Origin: Anastatus disparis
Taxonomy: Eukaryota > Arthropoda > Insecta > Hymenoptera > Eupelmidae
Assembly: GCA_017163975.1 (NCBI GenBank)
Contig: JAFFSR010000347.1
Coordinates: 10,421,501 to 10,485,500, forward strand
Direction of reading: 5' to 3'
DNA length: 64,000 bases
Position numbers and translations under genes: made by a program. How positions within the stretch are numbered: position 1 is the stretch's first letter; the number at the start of each line of letters is the position of its first letter. Below, piece after piece: positions 45,539-56,994 of the stretch. Below the pieces are notes generated by a model. It ran no database searches, was not told the origin of the DNA, and worked only from the letters and a program-made list of their open reading frames with translations.

Positions 45539-45778
45539 TAACATATATGTAAGAATAATATATTTTATGAATAATCATTTCATTTGATGAACTATTAAAT
45601 AAATTTATATATTTATAATTGTTTAACATAATTTAGTCAATTAAAGTTTTATTCAGGTATCATATATGTAAGAATAATATATTTTATGAATAATCATTTC
45701 ATTTGATGAACTATTAAATAAATTCATATATTTATAATTGTATAACATAATTTAGTCAATTAAAGTTTTATTCAAGTA
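45539..45778. repeat. 119-bp tandem duplication
   Basis: Two almost identical units beginning CATATATGTAAGAATAATAT, the second at about 45660. Confidence 0.9.
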
Positions 45779-45863
45779 TCATTCAGAGAATAAAGTACTC
45801 GAGTTAATTTCATGAAAATACATTAGTAATTGAATATTTATTTCTAAACAATTCTTCATAAAT

Positions 45864-47160
45864 AACATTCATGTAACCTTAATAACATATTCATATGTAC
45901 ACTCGACGGACACTGATTCGCGACCCCCTTTTTGAATATCTGCAACGTTATCCGTTGAGTTTTTGAAATATAGGTTAGCTTGTGCGATCATGTTTCGAAA
46001 ATGAGTTTCCATCTAAATAAATATAATTCATGCTAACTATAAGACAAGGGACCATAAATAAAGAAATGGTGGTACAATTTAAATGAGCAAATATTTAATA
46101 CTGAAGTAATGAAAAAGCTATGATTTCTTATGATTGTCATCGCATATGGTTACATAATATATATATAAGAATGCTTTATAAAAATATGCTTACTTTAACA
46201 TTTATTTATTGTTTTATCATTTATCATTTTTTATATTCGAATTAATGTCCATTTGAATTTTACCGCCATTTCTTTATTTATGTTCCCTTGTTTTATAGTT
46301 AGCATGAATTATATTTATCTAGATGGAAACTTATTTTTGAAACATGGTCGCGCAACCATCCTAAACTCAATGGATAACGTTTAAAGGCGCGAAAATGGGG
46401 TCGCGAATCAGTGTCCGTCGAGTGTACGTGTGTTAGTATTTATATGAATTTTTATTTATGTTAAAATTGTTAAGAATCGAATGTATTAATAATAATTTCA
46501 CTAAAGCAATAATATTTTTATGTAGAAAAGTATATTAATTTTTAGAATATATCTAATGACCTCATTTGAAAAATTATCATAACATAATATAAAAATATTC
46601 TTTTAGTATTTTTTTAACATACGTTTTATAAAATACAATCTTAAAAAGTAATATTTTTAATATTAAATTATTTTTGATAGTCAAATATATAGATAGGAAA
46701 ATATATGAAATATGGCTAAATTTTCCTGATTATGTCTATAATTATGAATTCATATACATGATCTGTCTAGATGGAAGTAAAATTTTCCATAAAATAGTAA
46801 ACATTTCAAAGAAAATTTACTTATGATTTGCAAAACATTTATTAAGAATGCAGAAAATAAATAATACTCTTAAATATCACTCTAAAATTTGTATTAAATA
46901 TAATGATTGGAAATTGTCATTATTCTATTAGATTGGATTTATTGTTGAAGTTACATTATATTTCACTCTAAATAATCTATACTTATAAAATTTACATAAT
47001 ATTTTATATAAACTATGAAAATGCTAATCACGAATTTAATATTATTTTATCCTATAATTAAAAAGTTTACATAATTAATAATATAATTAAATTTTATAAT
47101 TAATAACTTATAAAATATTGTATTATTTTATAAATTACAATTTCAACTTAAATAATTAGG
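45864..47160 (+). repeat. Repeat block copy B, part 2
   Basis: Collinear with 9311-10080 (ACATTCATG(A/T)AACCTTAATAA at its start), opened by the MITE at 45900-46424. Ends at AATAATTAG; the next shared words (AGGCTTAATTTTATTAGCATTCAAT) reappear at about 48690. Confidence 0.8.
45900..46424. mobile_element. 525-bp TA-flanked palindromic MITE
   Basis: Ends CACTCGACGGACACTGATTC and its complement, TA outside both (45898-45899, 46425-46426). Arms of about 200 bp (for example GTTTCCATCTAAATAAATAT against ATATTTATCTAGATGGAAAC). Copy A of the host repeat lacks the insert, confirming it. Confidence 0.9.
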
Positions 47161-48141
47161 ATAAACAATTCTTGTAAACAATTGTTTCCTACAAAGATTT
47201 ATTTCTAAATCTTGAAATAATTATTGTTATGTTAAATTATATTTTACTTATTCTTTTATATTGTAATATAATTAGTACTCATCTCAACAAATGAAACAAT
47301 AGATTTGTTGTAAGGTCAACAAATAAATAATTAACTGTTACAATTGAATAAATCTTGAAATAATTATTGTTATATTAAATTATATTTTACTTTTTTTTCG
47401 TATTGCAATATATTTCACTTTCAATAACTTATACTTATAACATTTACATGATATCAAGATTTAGTTGAATAATAAAAATATATTTAACATTATTTGAAAA
47501 TGTGAAAAGAGTTCAGAAAATTATTATAACTAATAATTATAAGTTATTATGTTATTTTACTCAATAAAATTCTCAATATAGGGCACTAAACGCCTTTCCC
47601 CCTTGGATTTAATTTAATTCTTTTTATCATAAAAATATTATTCAAAAGCAGACTGAAGATTTTTTAAATTCAATATTTAAGAAAAACTGTCTTGAAGTTA
47701 CTTAGTTTGATACTTATAATAAATGCTTATAAAAATTTATTTACTTATTTACGCTGTAAAAATATAGTCGATTCCTATAGTCATATATGTAAAAAATACA
47801 ATAAAATAATTAAAGCGACAAAAACATGCAAAATATTGTTATAAAGCGAAAAATGCCGACTTGACATATATTACATGCAAAAAATTGTCGCTTTGACTAT
47901 GAAATGGTATTTTTCGCCTGACGATAATATTTTGTATATTATTTTGGCTGTAACTATTTTAAATTATGCATGTACATGACTAGAGATATTGACTTAATTT
48001 TTGTCGTATGAATGAGTAATTAAATTATTATAAGCGTTTATTATAAACACTGAACTAAGTATCTAATTTGGTTCCGACCACCTCTTAACAAAATAAAAAC
48101 AAAATTAGATTTACGTAAGAAACTTTTCGGAGATTGTTTAA
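47161..48141. other. AT-rich interval with short internal duplication
   Basis: Not present in copy A. AATCTTGAAATAATTATTGTTATRTTAAATTATATTTTACT occurs twice (about 47210 and 47350). A short hairpin lies near 47830-47930 (AATATTGTTATAAAGCGAAAAATGCCG region). No gene seen. Confidence 0.5.
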
Positions 48142-48477
48142 CCCTACTGCAAAATCTCACGTGAGATCTCACGTGAGATCTCATGCCAAAATCTCATGTA
48201 ACTTAAAAACGTGTAAAAATGTCAAAATAATATAAACTTTCACTTTTACAGTCATTTATATGCATTGTAGAGCATATTTCTTCTCAATAAAATATTTAAA
48301 TGCAATATTATAATTGAATTTAAATATTTTATTGAGAAGAAATATGCTTCACAATGCATACAAATGAATGTAAAAGTAAAAGTTTATATTATTTTGACAT
48401 TTTTACAAATTTTTAAGTTACATGAGATTTTGACATGAAATCTCACGTGAAATCTCACGTGAGATTTTGCAGTAGGG
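48142..48477. mobile_element. 336-bp palindromic MITE with TCTCACGTGAGA subterminal repeats
   Basis: Ends CCCTACTGCAAAATCTCACG and its complement; each arm of about 150 bp contains two or three AATCTCACGTGAGA words, themselves palindromic, then AAAATGTCAAAATAATATAA. Target duplication not clear. Confidence 0.85.
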
Positions 48478-48876
48478 AAGATATATTCATTATTAAATCA
48501 GCTAATTAAAAAAAATTTGTATAGTATATCATATTATTTTAGCTATAAATTTCTGGAAAATTGCAAAATTGAAAAAAGAAATGAAAATCATTTAAAGTTC
48601 ATTTTGCTATATTCATCATATAAGTAAAAATAAATAAGATGGAGTAAAAAGATTTGTGAAAGGTATTTTGTGCCCTTAATTAAATTAATGCTAAGGCTTA
48701 ATTTTATTAGCATTCAATTTTTTTCTAATAACAATTCATATCATTTTTCACAATTTTTTTTTGGTTTTTCAGCTTTTACGTATGAAAATACAATTATCAA
48801 ATAAGTTAATATAAAAGCAAGTTTTAAGTTTATTCAAAATAGATAAAAAGTGTTGAAAGAATTTTAATTTTCAATA

Positions 48877-49659
48877 ATGGGTCTGACTGAGGAAAATAAA
48901 TTAATTGTTAAAGGACAAGGATTGTATAGTGGAATTAATTCGATGTTAACTGATAATCATATATTAGAATTAAATAATATTTTAAAATGGTGCACCTCAT
49001 TTAATATGCAATCAACTTTACTTATTCAAAAACCGCAATATATTAATTCAGTACCTATTGATACCCAATTTATACAATTATTATTTTCTGGAAATTTCAA
49101 AAGTGGTCACTGGATTTGTATGTATTATAATAATAAAGTAATTCATATATATGACAGCTTCAATCTTAAATATTTACAAGATGAGCATAAAATCTATATA
49201 AACAAATTATTTCCGAACAAATCAGAATTAAGCATAGTTTTGGAAACAGTACAATCACAAACAAATAATTATGATTGCGGCGTTTTTGAAATTGCTTTTG
49301 CTGTTTCAATACTTTACAATTTATGTCCATGCTGCTTAAAATACGATATTTTCCAAATGCGATTACATTTATTAAAAATTTTTGAAACACAGCAAATAAC
49401 AATGTTTCTAATTTTACATAATTATAATAATGCAACTATCAATTACAATAATCCACCGGACATGATAAGAAGTTTTTGTCATGAACCTTGTTTAAATAAA
49501 ATACCATTAAATTTAGATAATGCTGAGATTGAACTTCTTGAAAAAAAATTACAAAAGCAGTTATTAGCAGAACAAAAAAAAATGATGCAAATGTATTGCA
49601 AACCAAAAGATTCTAATCTTGAAATAATTCCAATGGAAATTGACAATGACTCTTCATAA
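48877..49659 (+). CDS. Ulp1-like (C48) cysteine protease of Helitron B, intact
   Basis: 260 residues from MGLTEENKLIVKGQG. The catalytic layout of SUMO-protease-like enzymes is complete and in order: His in KSGHWICMYY (residues about 77), Asp in VIHIYDSFN (about 94), Gln in VQSQTNNYDCG and Cys of the DCG (about 135). The C-terminal third is charged and ends in a Glu/Lys-rich helix. A decayed paralogue with homologous upstream sequence is at 16467. It is followed directly, same strand, by coiled-coil and RepHel remnants, so it belongs to the Helitron. A role in cutting a Helitron or host protein is inferred only. Confidence 0.85.
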   Translation: MGLTEENKLIVKGQGLYSGINSMLTDNHILELNNILKWCTSFNMQSTLLIQKPQYINSVPIDTQFIQLLFSGNFKSGHWICMYYNNKVIHIYDSFNLKYLQDEHKIYINKLFPNKSELSIVLETVQSQTNNYDCGVFEIAFAVSILYNLCPCCLKYDIFQMRLHLLKIFETQQITMFLILHNYNNATINYNNPPDMIRSFCHEPCLNKIPLNLDNAEIELLEKKLQKQLLAEQKKMMQMYCKPKDSNLEIIPMEIDNDSS

Positions 49660-49688
49660 AAAATTTTTTAAGACAAAATGATTATTTA

Positions 49689-50564
49689 ATGGATTTTGAT
49701 GATATTAGCATAAATTATAACGATGATAAAATTAGGAATAATGAGATTGAATTAAATCAAGAAAGAAAAGAATTAAAAGAAATAGATAACAAGGAATCTT
49801 CAAGCATAACAAAATTGATTAAGAAAAAGGTGACAGAAAAATCGAATGAATATCGAAAAAATGCAATAAAACAGAAAATTATAAAAATGCAGGAAAAAAT
49901 AATAAAAATTTAGAACAAAAACGTGTCAATGATGCTTTACGAAAATGGAACAACCAAATAAATATAAAGAAATGTTAGAAAATAATAAGAAAACGAAATT
50001 AGAATTCAAGAAAATGAAAAGCAATGATCAATTAGAACAAATACGTTCTGATGAGGCTTCACGTAAAAAAGAAGCTTATATAAAATTAAAAGATTCTGAA
50101 CCAATTAAATATATAGAAAAGTTAAAAAATACTAAAAAAAACAAAATGGAATCCAAGAAAAAAAAAGTAATGATGAATTGGAACAAATACGTGCGAGTAA
50201 GGCTTCACGTAAGAAAGAAGCTTATATAAAATCAAAATATTCTGAACCAAATAAATATATAGAAAAGTTAAAAAATAATAAGAAAACCAAAATGGAATTA
50301 AAGGGAAAAAAAAGTAATAATGAATTGGAACAAATACGTGCGAGTGTACGATGTAAGTACACACGCACTCGAGAGTACGTGCAAAGTATTGATTTTCGAC
50401 AAAATGTAAAACTATACAATAATGCTTTAGCGCTCGCAAGTTTTGGTGCCAATTTTGATAAATTGACAGGTAATGGACCACAAGTTATGAAGATGTGTAG
50501 ACAAATTTATCATAATGTGTATGCTTTGCATCCTAATAAAGATAAAACACGTAAATATGGATAA
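49689..50564 (+). pseudogene. Lys/Glu coiled-coil repeats joined to Helitron N-domain
   Basis: 49689-49913 is a charged helical ORF. From about 49945 to 50335 a unit of about 46 residues (138 bp) is repeated three times, with core words ELEQIRAS(K/E)ASRKKEAYIK and PNKYIEKLKNNKKTK; one frameshift at about 50165 moves the second unit to another frame. The last unit runs into RYTRTREYVQ-like sequence and YNNALALASFGANF ... MCRQIYHNVYALHP, the standard N-domain of Helitron RepHel proteins. So the repeats form the N-terminal extension of RepHel B. Confidence 0.8.
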
Positions 50565-50648
50565 TTATATGTTTTAGATAATGAAATTCCAACGATTAAA
50601 CGTAATAAATTCAATACAAATTTAGTATTATTAAAAGAATTAGATAAT

Positions 50649-52927
50649 TTGATAAGAAATATTAACCCTTATGCAAAAGCCTATAAAATGATGCATGAAG
50701 TAGAAAAAGAAGAACTACAACCTCCAAGAACAGTTACAATGTCTATTGTCCGCAATAGTAATTTGGATGAAAATAGATATAATGTACCTACCTGTAATGA
50801 AGTCGTGATAGTATATGTTGGAAAAGATGATCTTCCTCCTATCGAACGTGATATTGTCATTTACTTTAAGTATGAAAAACCAATTAGTATACCAACAATT
50901 AGCAAACATACAGATCCTATGACATATCTGCTAATTTATCCTAATGGTGGTTATGGATGGATGCCAAATATGAAAAGTAAATTTGGAAAAACTAATATTT
51001 CCAATTTGCAATTTTATAATTATAGATTTAGTATTAGAAATGAATTTAATACATACCTCAATTTGGGAAAAATATCTCATCAGGCAATCATTGATGCATT
51101 TGTAAAAGTTGAAACCTCTAGATTATATTTTATACGAAAAAATCAAAATATATTAAGAAGTAATTGTTACAAAGGAGTAATGGACTATTTACATAACAAA
51201 AAGAATTAGAATCGTCAAAAATTGGTAAAATGGTCATATTACCATCAAATTTTACAGGCAGTCTACGATTTATGAAACAAAATTACATGGACTTAATGAC
51301 ACTTGTAAATTATCATGGTAAATCTGACCTTTTTTTAACTATAACGTGTAATCCACATTGGAAAAAAATAATTGAAAACTTGGAAAATTATGAAAATTCA
51401 ATAGATAGGCCGGATATTGTAACAAAAGTATTTCATCAAAAAGTGGAAGAATTTAAAGATTTAGTAATTAAAAGAGGAATATTTAGAAAATGTGTTGCGT
51501 ATAGTTACGTAATTGAATTTCAAAAACGAGGATTACCACATATGCATATGTTATTCTTAGATAAAAATAATAAAATTAACACTTCGGAAAAAGTTGATGG
51601 AATAATAAGTGCAGGAATCTCAAATAAAGATATTTATCCGAAATTATATAGTATTGTTAAATAATTTATCATACACGGTCCCTGTGGTATGCAAAATATA
51701 AATTGTCCATGTATGGATAAAAATACGAAACAATGAACAAAAAGTTTCCCAAAAAAATTTAATGATTCAACAGTATTTAAATCCAATGGCTATCCATTCT
51801 ACAAACGTAAAAATGATGGCGTCAAAATAATTTTTAAGAATAAATTTACAGAAATAGTAGCAGATAATGGATTTGTTGTTCCTTATAATCCTTACTTATT
51901 ATTAAAATTTAATGCACATATAAACGTAGAAGTATGTTCCACTGTACAATGCATTAAATATTTATTTAAATATTGTTATAAAGGTCATGATTGTGCATAC
52001 ATTAAAATACGCTAAGTGAATGTTGATTTCCAAACAGAAAAGAAAGACACTTTTCAAAATGATAATAATGAAAATGTTGAATATGAATATGATGAAATAC
52101 AACAATACATAAATACACGATATTTATGTCCGCCTGAAGCAATGCACAGATTATTAGAATATCCTTTACATGTTATTTCACATACCATAAAAAGACTAAG
52201 CGTTCATGAAGAAAATTAACAAAATGTATCTTTTAAAGAAGCAAAAGAAGAAACGATAATGCAGAAAAATGTGAGAACAACATTCACAGCATATTTCGAA
52301 TTGAATCGAGAAGATTTAGAAGCTCGAGATTACTTGTATACAGAAATACCGCATTTTTATACATTTGACGAAAAACTAAAAAAGTGGAATGAAAGAAAAA
52401 AAATAAGGAAACCAATACTTAGTAGAATGTATTTGGTAAATCCAAAAGATAGAGAACGCTACTTTATTAGATTATTACTATTACATGTTAAAGGCGCCAC
52501 ATCTTTTGAAGATTTACGTACTATTGATAATGTAATATATACTTCGTTTTATGAAGCAGCTAAAGCCAAACAATTAATTAATGAAGATGAAGAACAGGAC
52601 CGATGTTTAGAGGAAGCATCATTAACAGAATTTCCTCATGCTCTTTGTGAATTATTCGCTTTTATTTGCATTTTTCATAATCCCATAAATGCACGAGATT
52701 TATACGAAAAATATAAAGATAAGTTTTATCATCCTACATACGAAAAACATATAGGCGAAATATTGGCATTGAATGTTATTCAAAATAATTCACATATCAA
52801 TGGATTTTCTTTAAATGATTTTAATTTACTTAACATAAGCACATACATAGAAGATAATGATGATGAAACAATTTTAAATTATGATGATGATATTCTAAAT
52901 GAATTGAAAACAAAAATAAATTCCTTA
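50649..52927 (+). pseudogene. Helitron B RepHel, Rep part
   Basis: Pieces: 50649-51209 middle domain (PNGGYGW); 51230-51664 with DLFLTITCNPHW and the HUH nuclease motif GLPHMHMLFLD; about 51665-52014 with HGPCG, a stop, then the two-tyrosine region YLFKYCYKGHD; 52016-52219; and 52259-52927, the linker (PEAMHRLLEYP precedes it) with a high-acid tail. Four or five frameshifts or stops. The last 35 residues of the open frame ending at 53032 are MITE sequence, not Helitron. Confidence 0.88.
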
Positions 52928-52928
52928 A

Positions 52929-53309
52929 GAAGGGGCCGAACTATCTGTCTTTGTCTAATAGCGTTTTTCATCATTTATGTAAACACTATCCGCTATAACA
53001 AGAAAAAAATAGCAGCCCCCGCTAGATATTAGTATAATAAGTAAATTTTGTAATAATAACCAAATTTTTTCACTGCTTAGTTTTTGAATAATTAGAGACC
53101 TACCAAAAGAAGATAGGTTATATTCTAGATTGCTAGTAGGTCTCTAATTAGTCAAAAACTATGCAGTAAAAAATTTGGTTCTTATTACAAAATTTACTAA
53201 TTATACTAATATCTAGCGGGGGCTGCTATTTTTTTCTTGTTATACCGGATAGTGTTTACATAAATGATGAAAAACGCTATTAGACAAAGACAGATAATTC
53301 GGCCCCTTC
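52929..53309. mobile_element. 381-bp TTAA-flanked MITE in the Helitron helicase gene
   Basis: Ends GAAGGGGCCGAACTATCTGT and its complement, arms of about 170 bp. TTAA on both sides (52925-52928, 53310-53313). Removing it with one TTAA reconnects the RepHel linker to the helicase in the same frame. A sister copy lies at 61700-62079. Confidence 0.92.
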
Positions 53310-54703
53310 TTAATAGAGAAACAAAGACAAATATTTGACTCTACTATAAAAAGTTTAAATCAAAATAAACAAAAATGTATTTTTATTGATGGACCAGGTG
53401 GAACAGGAAATAGTTATTTACTTAACGTTTTAATAGCTTATTTTAAATATCATAATGTACGTTACTTATGTGTTGCTTGGACAGGTATAGCAGCGAATTC
53501 ATTGATTGATGGAAAAACAGTACACACAACATTTAAACTACCGTTGAATATAACATATTTCACAACATGTAATGTTAAGCCTAACTCTACAGAAGGAAAA
53601 AAATTTAAGGAAACACAAATAATAATTTGGGATGAAATATCTATGACTTCCAAATTTGCTTTTGAGGCAGTTGATCGTCTTTTTCAAGATTTATGCGATG
53701 TACAACATTAGCCCTTCGGTGGTAAAACTGTAATTGTATCAGGAGATTTTAGGCAAACATTACCAATTATTCGATATGGAAGTCATTTTAATATTATAGA
53801 AAATTCGGTTAAATTTAGTTTATTATGGCAAAATTTTATGCGTACGATTCTAAGTGAAAATCTGCGACTTTCAGATAATGATAATAATTTCAAACAATGG
53901 TTATTAGATATCGGAGAAGGAAAACGTCGTAATCTTTTTGAAGATGATAATGAACTAAGTGCTATACTAGAAAATCTTACATTAGAGAACATCTTGTCGA
54001 AGAAATATTTGGAAATAAAATAAAAATAAATAGTGAAAATCTAATAGATAAAGTTATTTTGGCTCCTAAAAGTAATGATGTTATTCAAATCAATAACAAT
54101 GTTTTGAATATAATAGAAGGAGACTATGTTGAATATTTAAGTATTGATACAGCCGAAGATGATAAGAAAGAGAATTCAGATGTTATATTACCTACAGAAT
54201 TTTTAAATATGTTAATTCCTAATGGACTTCCACCACATAAATTACATTTAAAAGTAGAAGCTATTATAATTCTTTTGAGAAATTTGAATGTTAATGAGGG
54301 ACTTTGTAACGGGACAAGGTTAATAGTAAAAAACCTACTAAGATATTCTATCCAAGCTGAATTGGCAAGTGGAAAAACAAAGGTAAATTAGTTTTTATTT
54401 CAAGAATAATTTTATCTCCATCTAAAGAAGATATCCCTTTTAACATGCAAAGAAAAAAGTTTCCTATTAGATTAGGTTTTGCAATGACTATTAATAAATC
54501 CCAAGGACAATTTTATGAAAAAGTTGGTGTATATTTGCCATCACCCGTTTTCAATCACGAACAATTATATGTTGCCCTTTCAAGGAAAAAACAAAAATAA
54601 TTTAAAATTATTTTTAAGCAAAAGTGCAATAGTCAACGGAGAAAATAAGAATGATCAAGACACAATTTATACAAAAAATATTGTATATAAAGTAACATTA
54701 TAA
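53310..54703 (+). pseudogene. Helitron B PIF1-like helicase domain
   Basis: Superfamily 1B helicase: motif I GPGGTGNS (the catalytic Lys of GKT/S is Asn), motif II QIIIWDEISM, motif III VIVSGDFRQTLP, motif IV-like LSENLRLSD, then VILAPKSNDV and GLCNGTRLIV, and the last motifs [12 protein letters not shown] and [10 protein letters not shown]. Breaks: a stop at 53709-53711, frameshifts at about 54020 and 54388, and another near 54520-54600. Loss of the Walker Lys plus the breaks make it inactive. The Helitron 3' terminus downstream was not identified. Confidence 0.88.
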
Positions 54704-54831
54704 ATAATATTGTAAATATTTATATAATAAAGCTATTATAATAACTAATATAATAATATTTGATATAATATTCAAAATTATGATGCATTTTAGAAAACAC
54801 TGATGAATTGACTGTACACGGAAATGTAGTA

Positions 54832-55098
54832 ATATCGATTGCATTTAAAAATTCACAATACAATTGGCTACATATGGGGATGCACTGTTGAATCGGCTGC
54901 ATATGCACAGAAAGAAATTTAATGATAAATAATTACCATATTTTGTTCGTGTCATGTCAAAGCGCAATAATATCGATTGCATTTAAAAATTCACAGTACA
55001 ATTGGCTACACATGGGGATGCGTTGTTGAATCGGCTGCATATGCACGGAAAGAAATTTGGTAATAAATAATTACCATATTTTGTTCGTGTACGATTTC
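54832..55098. repeat. About 139-bp tandem duplication
   Basis: Two units starting ATATCGATTGCATTTAAAAA, each containing GGGGATGC(A/G) and GTTGAATCGGCTGCATATGC and ending near TTTTGTTCGTGT. Confidence 0.88.
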
Positions 55099-55334
55099 AG
55101 AAATAATCGAAATAATATATTTCGAATTCAGTAAAGCGTTTTTCTAAAAATTGTAATATATAAGAAGTTTTAAAATACCGTATACATTGAATCCTGTATT
55201 ACAAGGAACGTTGAAGTGAAAATTTACCACTTATTTTATTTACAAATTCAAAAATAGTAATGTTAGTTATAATTACATTTAGTATTTCAAAAGACATTAA
55301 AATCTCCTAGTGCCAAATTTCTTTCTGTGTGGGG

Positions 55335-55432
55335 ATGCGCTGTTAAATCGGCTGTATATGGGAATGCGCTGTTGAATCGGCTGCATATGCTAATGCGCTA
55401 TTGAATCGGCTGGATATAGGGATGCGCTGTAA
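55335..55432. repeat. About 27-bp minisatellite
   Basis: Four units of GGGATGCGCTGTTGAATCGG with CTG(C/T)ATATG. The unit is the same word seen once in each 139-bp unit at 54832-55098, so the short array probably grew out of the longer one. Confidence 0.88.
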
Positions 55433-55551
55433 ATAAGGCCCCAAAAAAAGTATAAGTTAAAAAAAAATATAAGGCTCAAAATAATATAAGGCTTAAAAAA
55501 TATAGAGAAGGAAAAATTATTAGGCCCAAAAAATGTAAGGCCCAAAAAAAG
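55433..55551. repeat. AAGGCCCAAAAAAATAT satellite, left piece
   Basis: Same units as 56995-57775; the two pieces are separated by about 1.45 kb of inserted sequence. Confidence 0.8.
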
Positions 55552-55805
55552 TATTGGAAACTCACACGAAGGCGTAACCTATATATATAGTATACTAACA
55601 TGGCGACAGAATTCCACAGTACAAGCTGGGCTTAAATGTAATGACATTAGTTTTTTAGTCTAAACATCATCACCGCGAAAAATATTTGTAAATACGCGAA
55701 CATCAATCGTGCACAACGTAAATTTATACAAGGAGAAATGGTTTATCAGACCCCATTCGAAATAAAATGTGAAATTAATAAAAAATATACATTTAACCAA
55801 CAAAT

Positions 55806-56620
55806 ATAGACGCTTATAGAAGCGTACTCTTAAATGGGAAATTTCTGCCAAAAATGAGTTACCCAGCTACTGAGGGCGCCACTAGATCCCATGTATTTTT
55901 ATATCTACACGGAGAGAAAAATCAGGTTATTATCCCATGAAATTTCAAGTGATTATCACACGATATTTTTTCACCTAATATTATCGAAGAAACAAGTGAT
56001 TTTTAGATGATATCCATGTTTTTAATAGATGGCGGTGCATCATGTTAAAATTACTTGAGGCCCACCGGATTTTCACGTGGCACTCGAGTGAATTCATCAG
56101 TGCGGTGCGGCCGACCAGTAGCACGGACTTTGAAAGGAGATAGAGAGGGAGAGAGAGAGAAACAAAGTAACCAAAGGGTTTAGCTTATAAAAATCGACAT
56201 ACCCCCACTCTACTCGCACAGTATGTGTATTCTAACTGACTGCTGCTACGAATATACACATATTCTTTACTCTCTCTCTCTCTTTCAAAGCCCATGCTAC
56301 TAGATCGGCCCTACCACCGTTAAATTCACTTGAGTTCCACGTGAAAATCCCGTGAGCGTCCAAGTAATAATAACATGGCACCTATAGCATTTTAAGTTAG
56401 ATGCTATTCTGATTAAATTAACTTCATTTCATGAGAATCTTACATGAAGAATCATATAATTTTAACGTGTTAAATTTATCATGAGAAAATAACCTGATTT
56501 TTCTCTCCGTGTATATATATCAAATTTTTCATATGTATAGATATACAAACAATGTTAAAGTGTTACTCAGCGTTTCAGACGAAAAATTTAACCCAGAAGT
56601 ATCCTTCTATAAGCGTCTAT
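55806..56620. repeat. ATAGACGCTTATA repeat, inverted copy with nested MITE
   Basis: Complement of 3652-3858, opened in its middle by the MITE 55908-56511. Confidence 0.8.
55908..56511. mobile_element. 604-bp TA-flanked MITE (CACGGAGAGAAAAATCAGG ends)
   Basis: Terminal inverted repeats of about 35 bp starting CACGGAGAGAAAAATCAGGT; TA outside both ends (55906-55907, 56512-56513). Central part contains GA and CT runs (56150-56165, 56270-56285) that pair with each other. The intact repeat at 3652-3858 lacks it, which fixes the boundaries. Confidence 0.88.
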
Positions 56621-56994
56621 CTTCTTTGATTCAACGGTGAGGTTAACTTCATATAGCTTATTGCTTGCAGACGTCTACTTGTCCACGCTTCATACAAATC
56701 TATCTTCGCAGAGTTGTCAAATATATTCTGCTTGTTTACATAACCTCGATTTGTTCTCGGGAAGAAATGAAAACTAACATTTAAATTCTTAAATGCTTAA
56801 ATTTCACGACCACTTATTACACAATAATCTCTGTTAGAATTTTTTTCACGCATTTTGAACTCTTTTTATTACATCGTAATTAGTTTTCAATTATGAAATA
56901 AAAATTAAACACCAATTGCTATGCTACTCAACGCAAAGTTGTGTTTTAGATTATTTCATAGCCTTGCCACGAGAGGTCATCGCAAATGTGTGAG

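Noticed and set aside
52928..53032. C-terminal 35 residues (hydrophobic ICLCLIAFFIIYV) of the Helitron linker frame as a membrane anchor
   Set aside because: They are encoded by the TTAA MITE, not by the Helitron.
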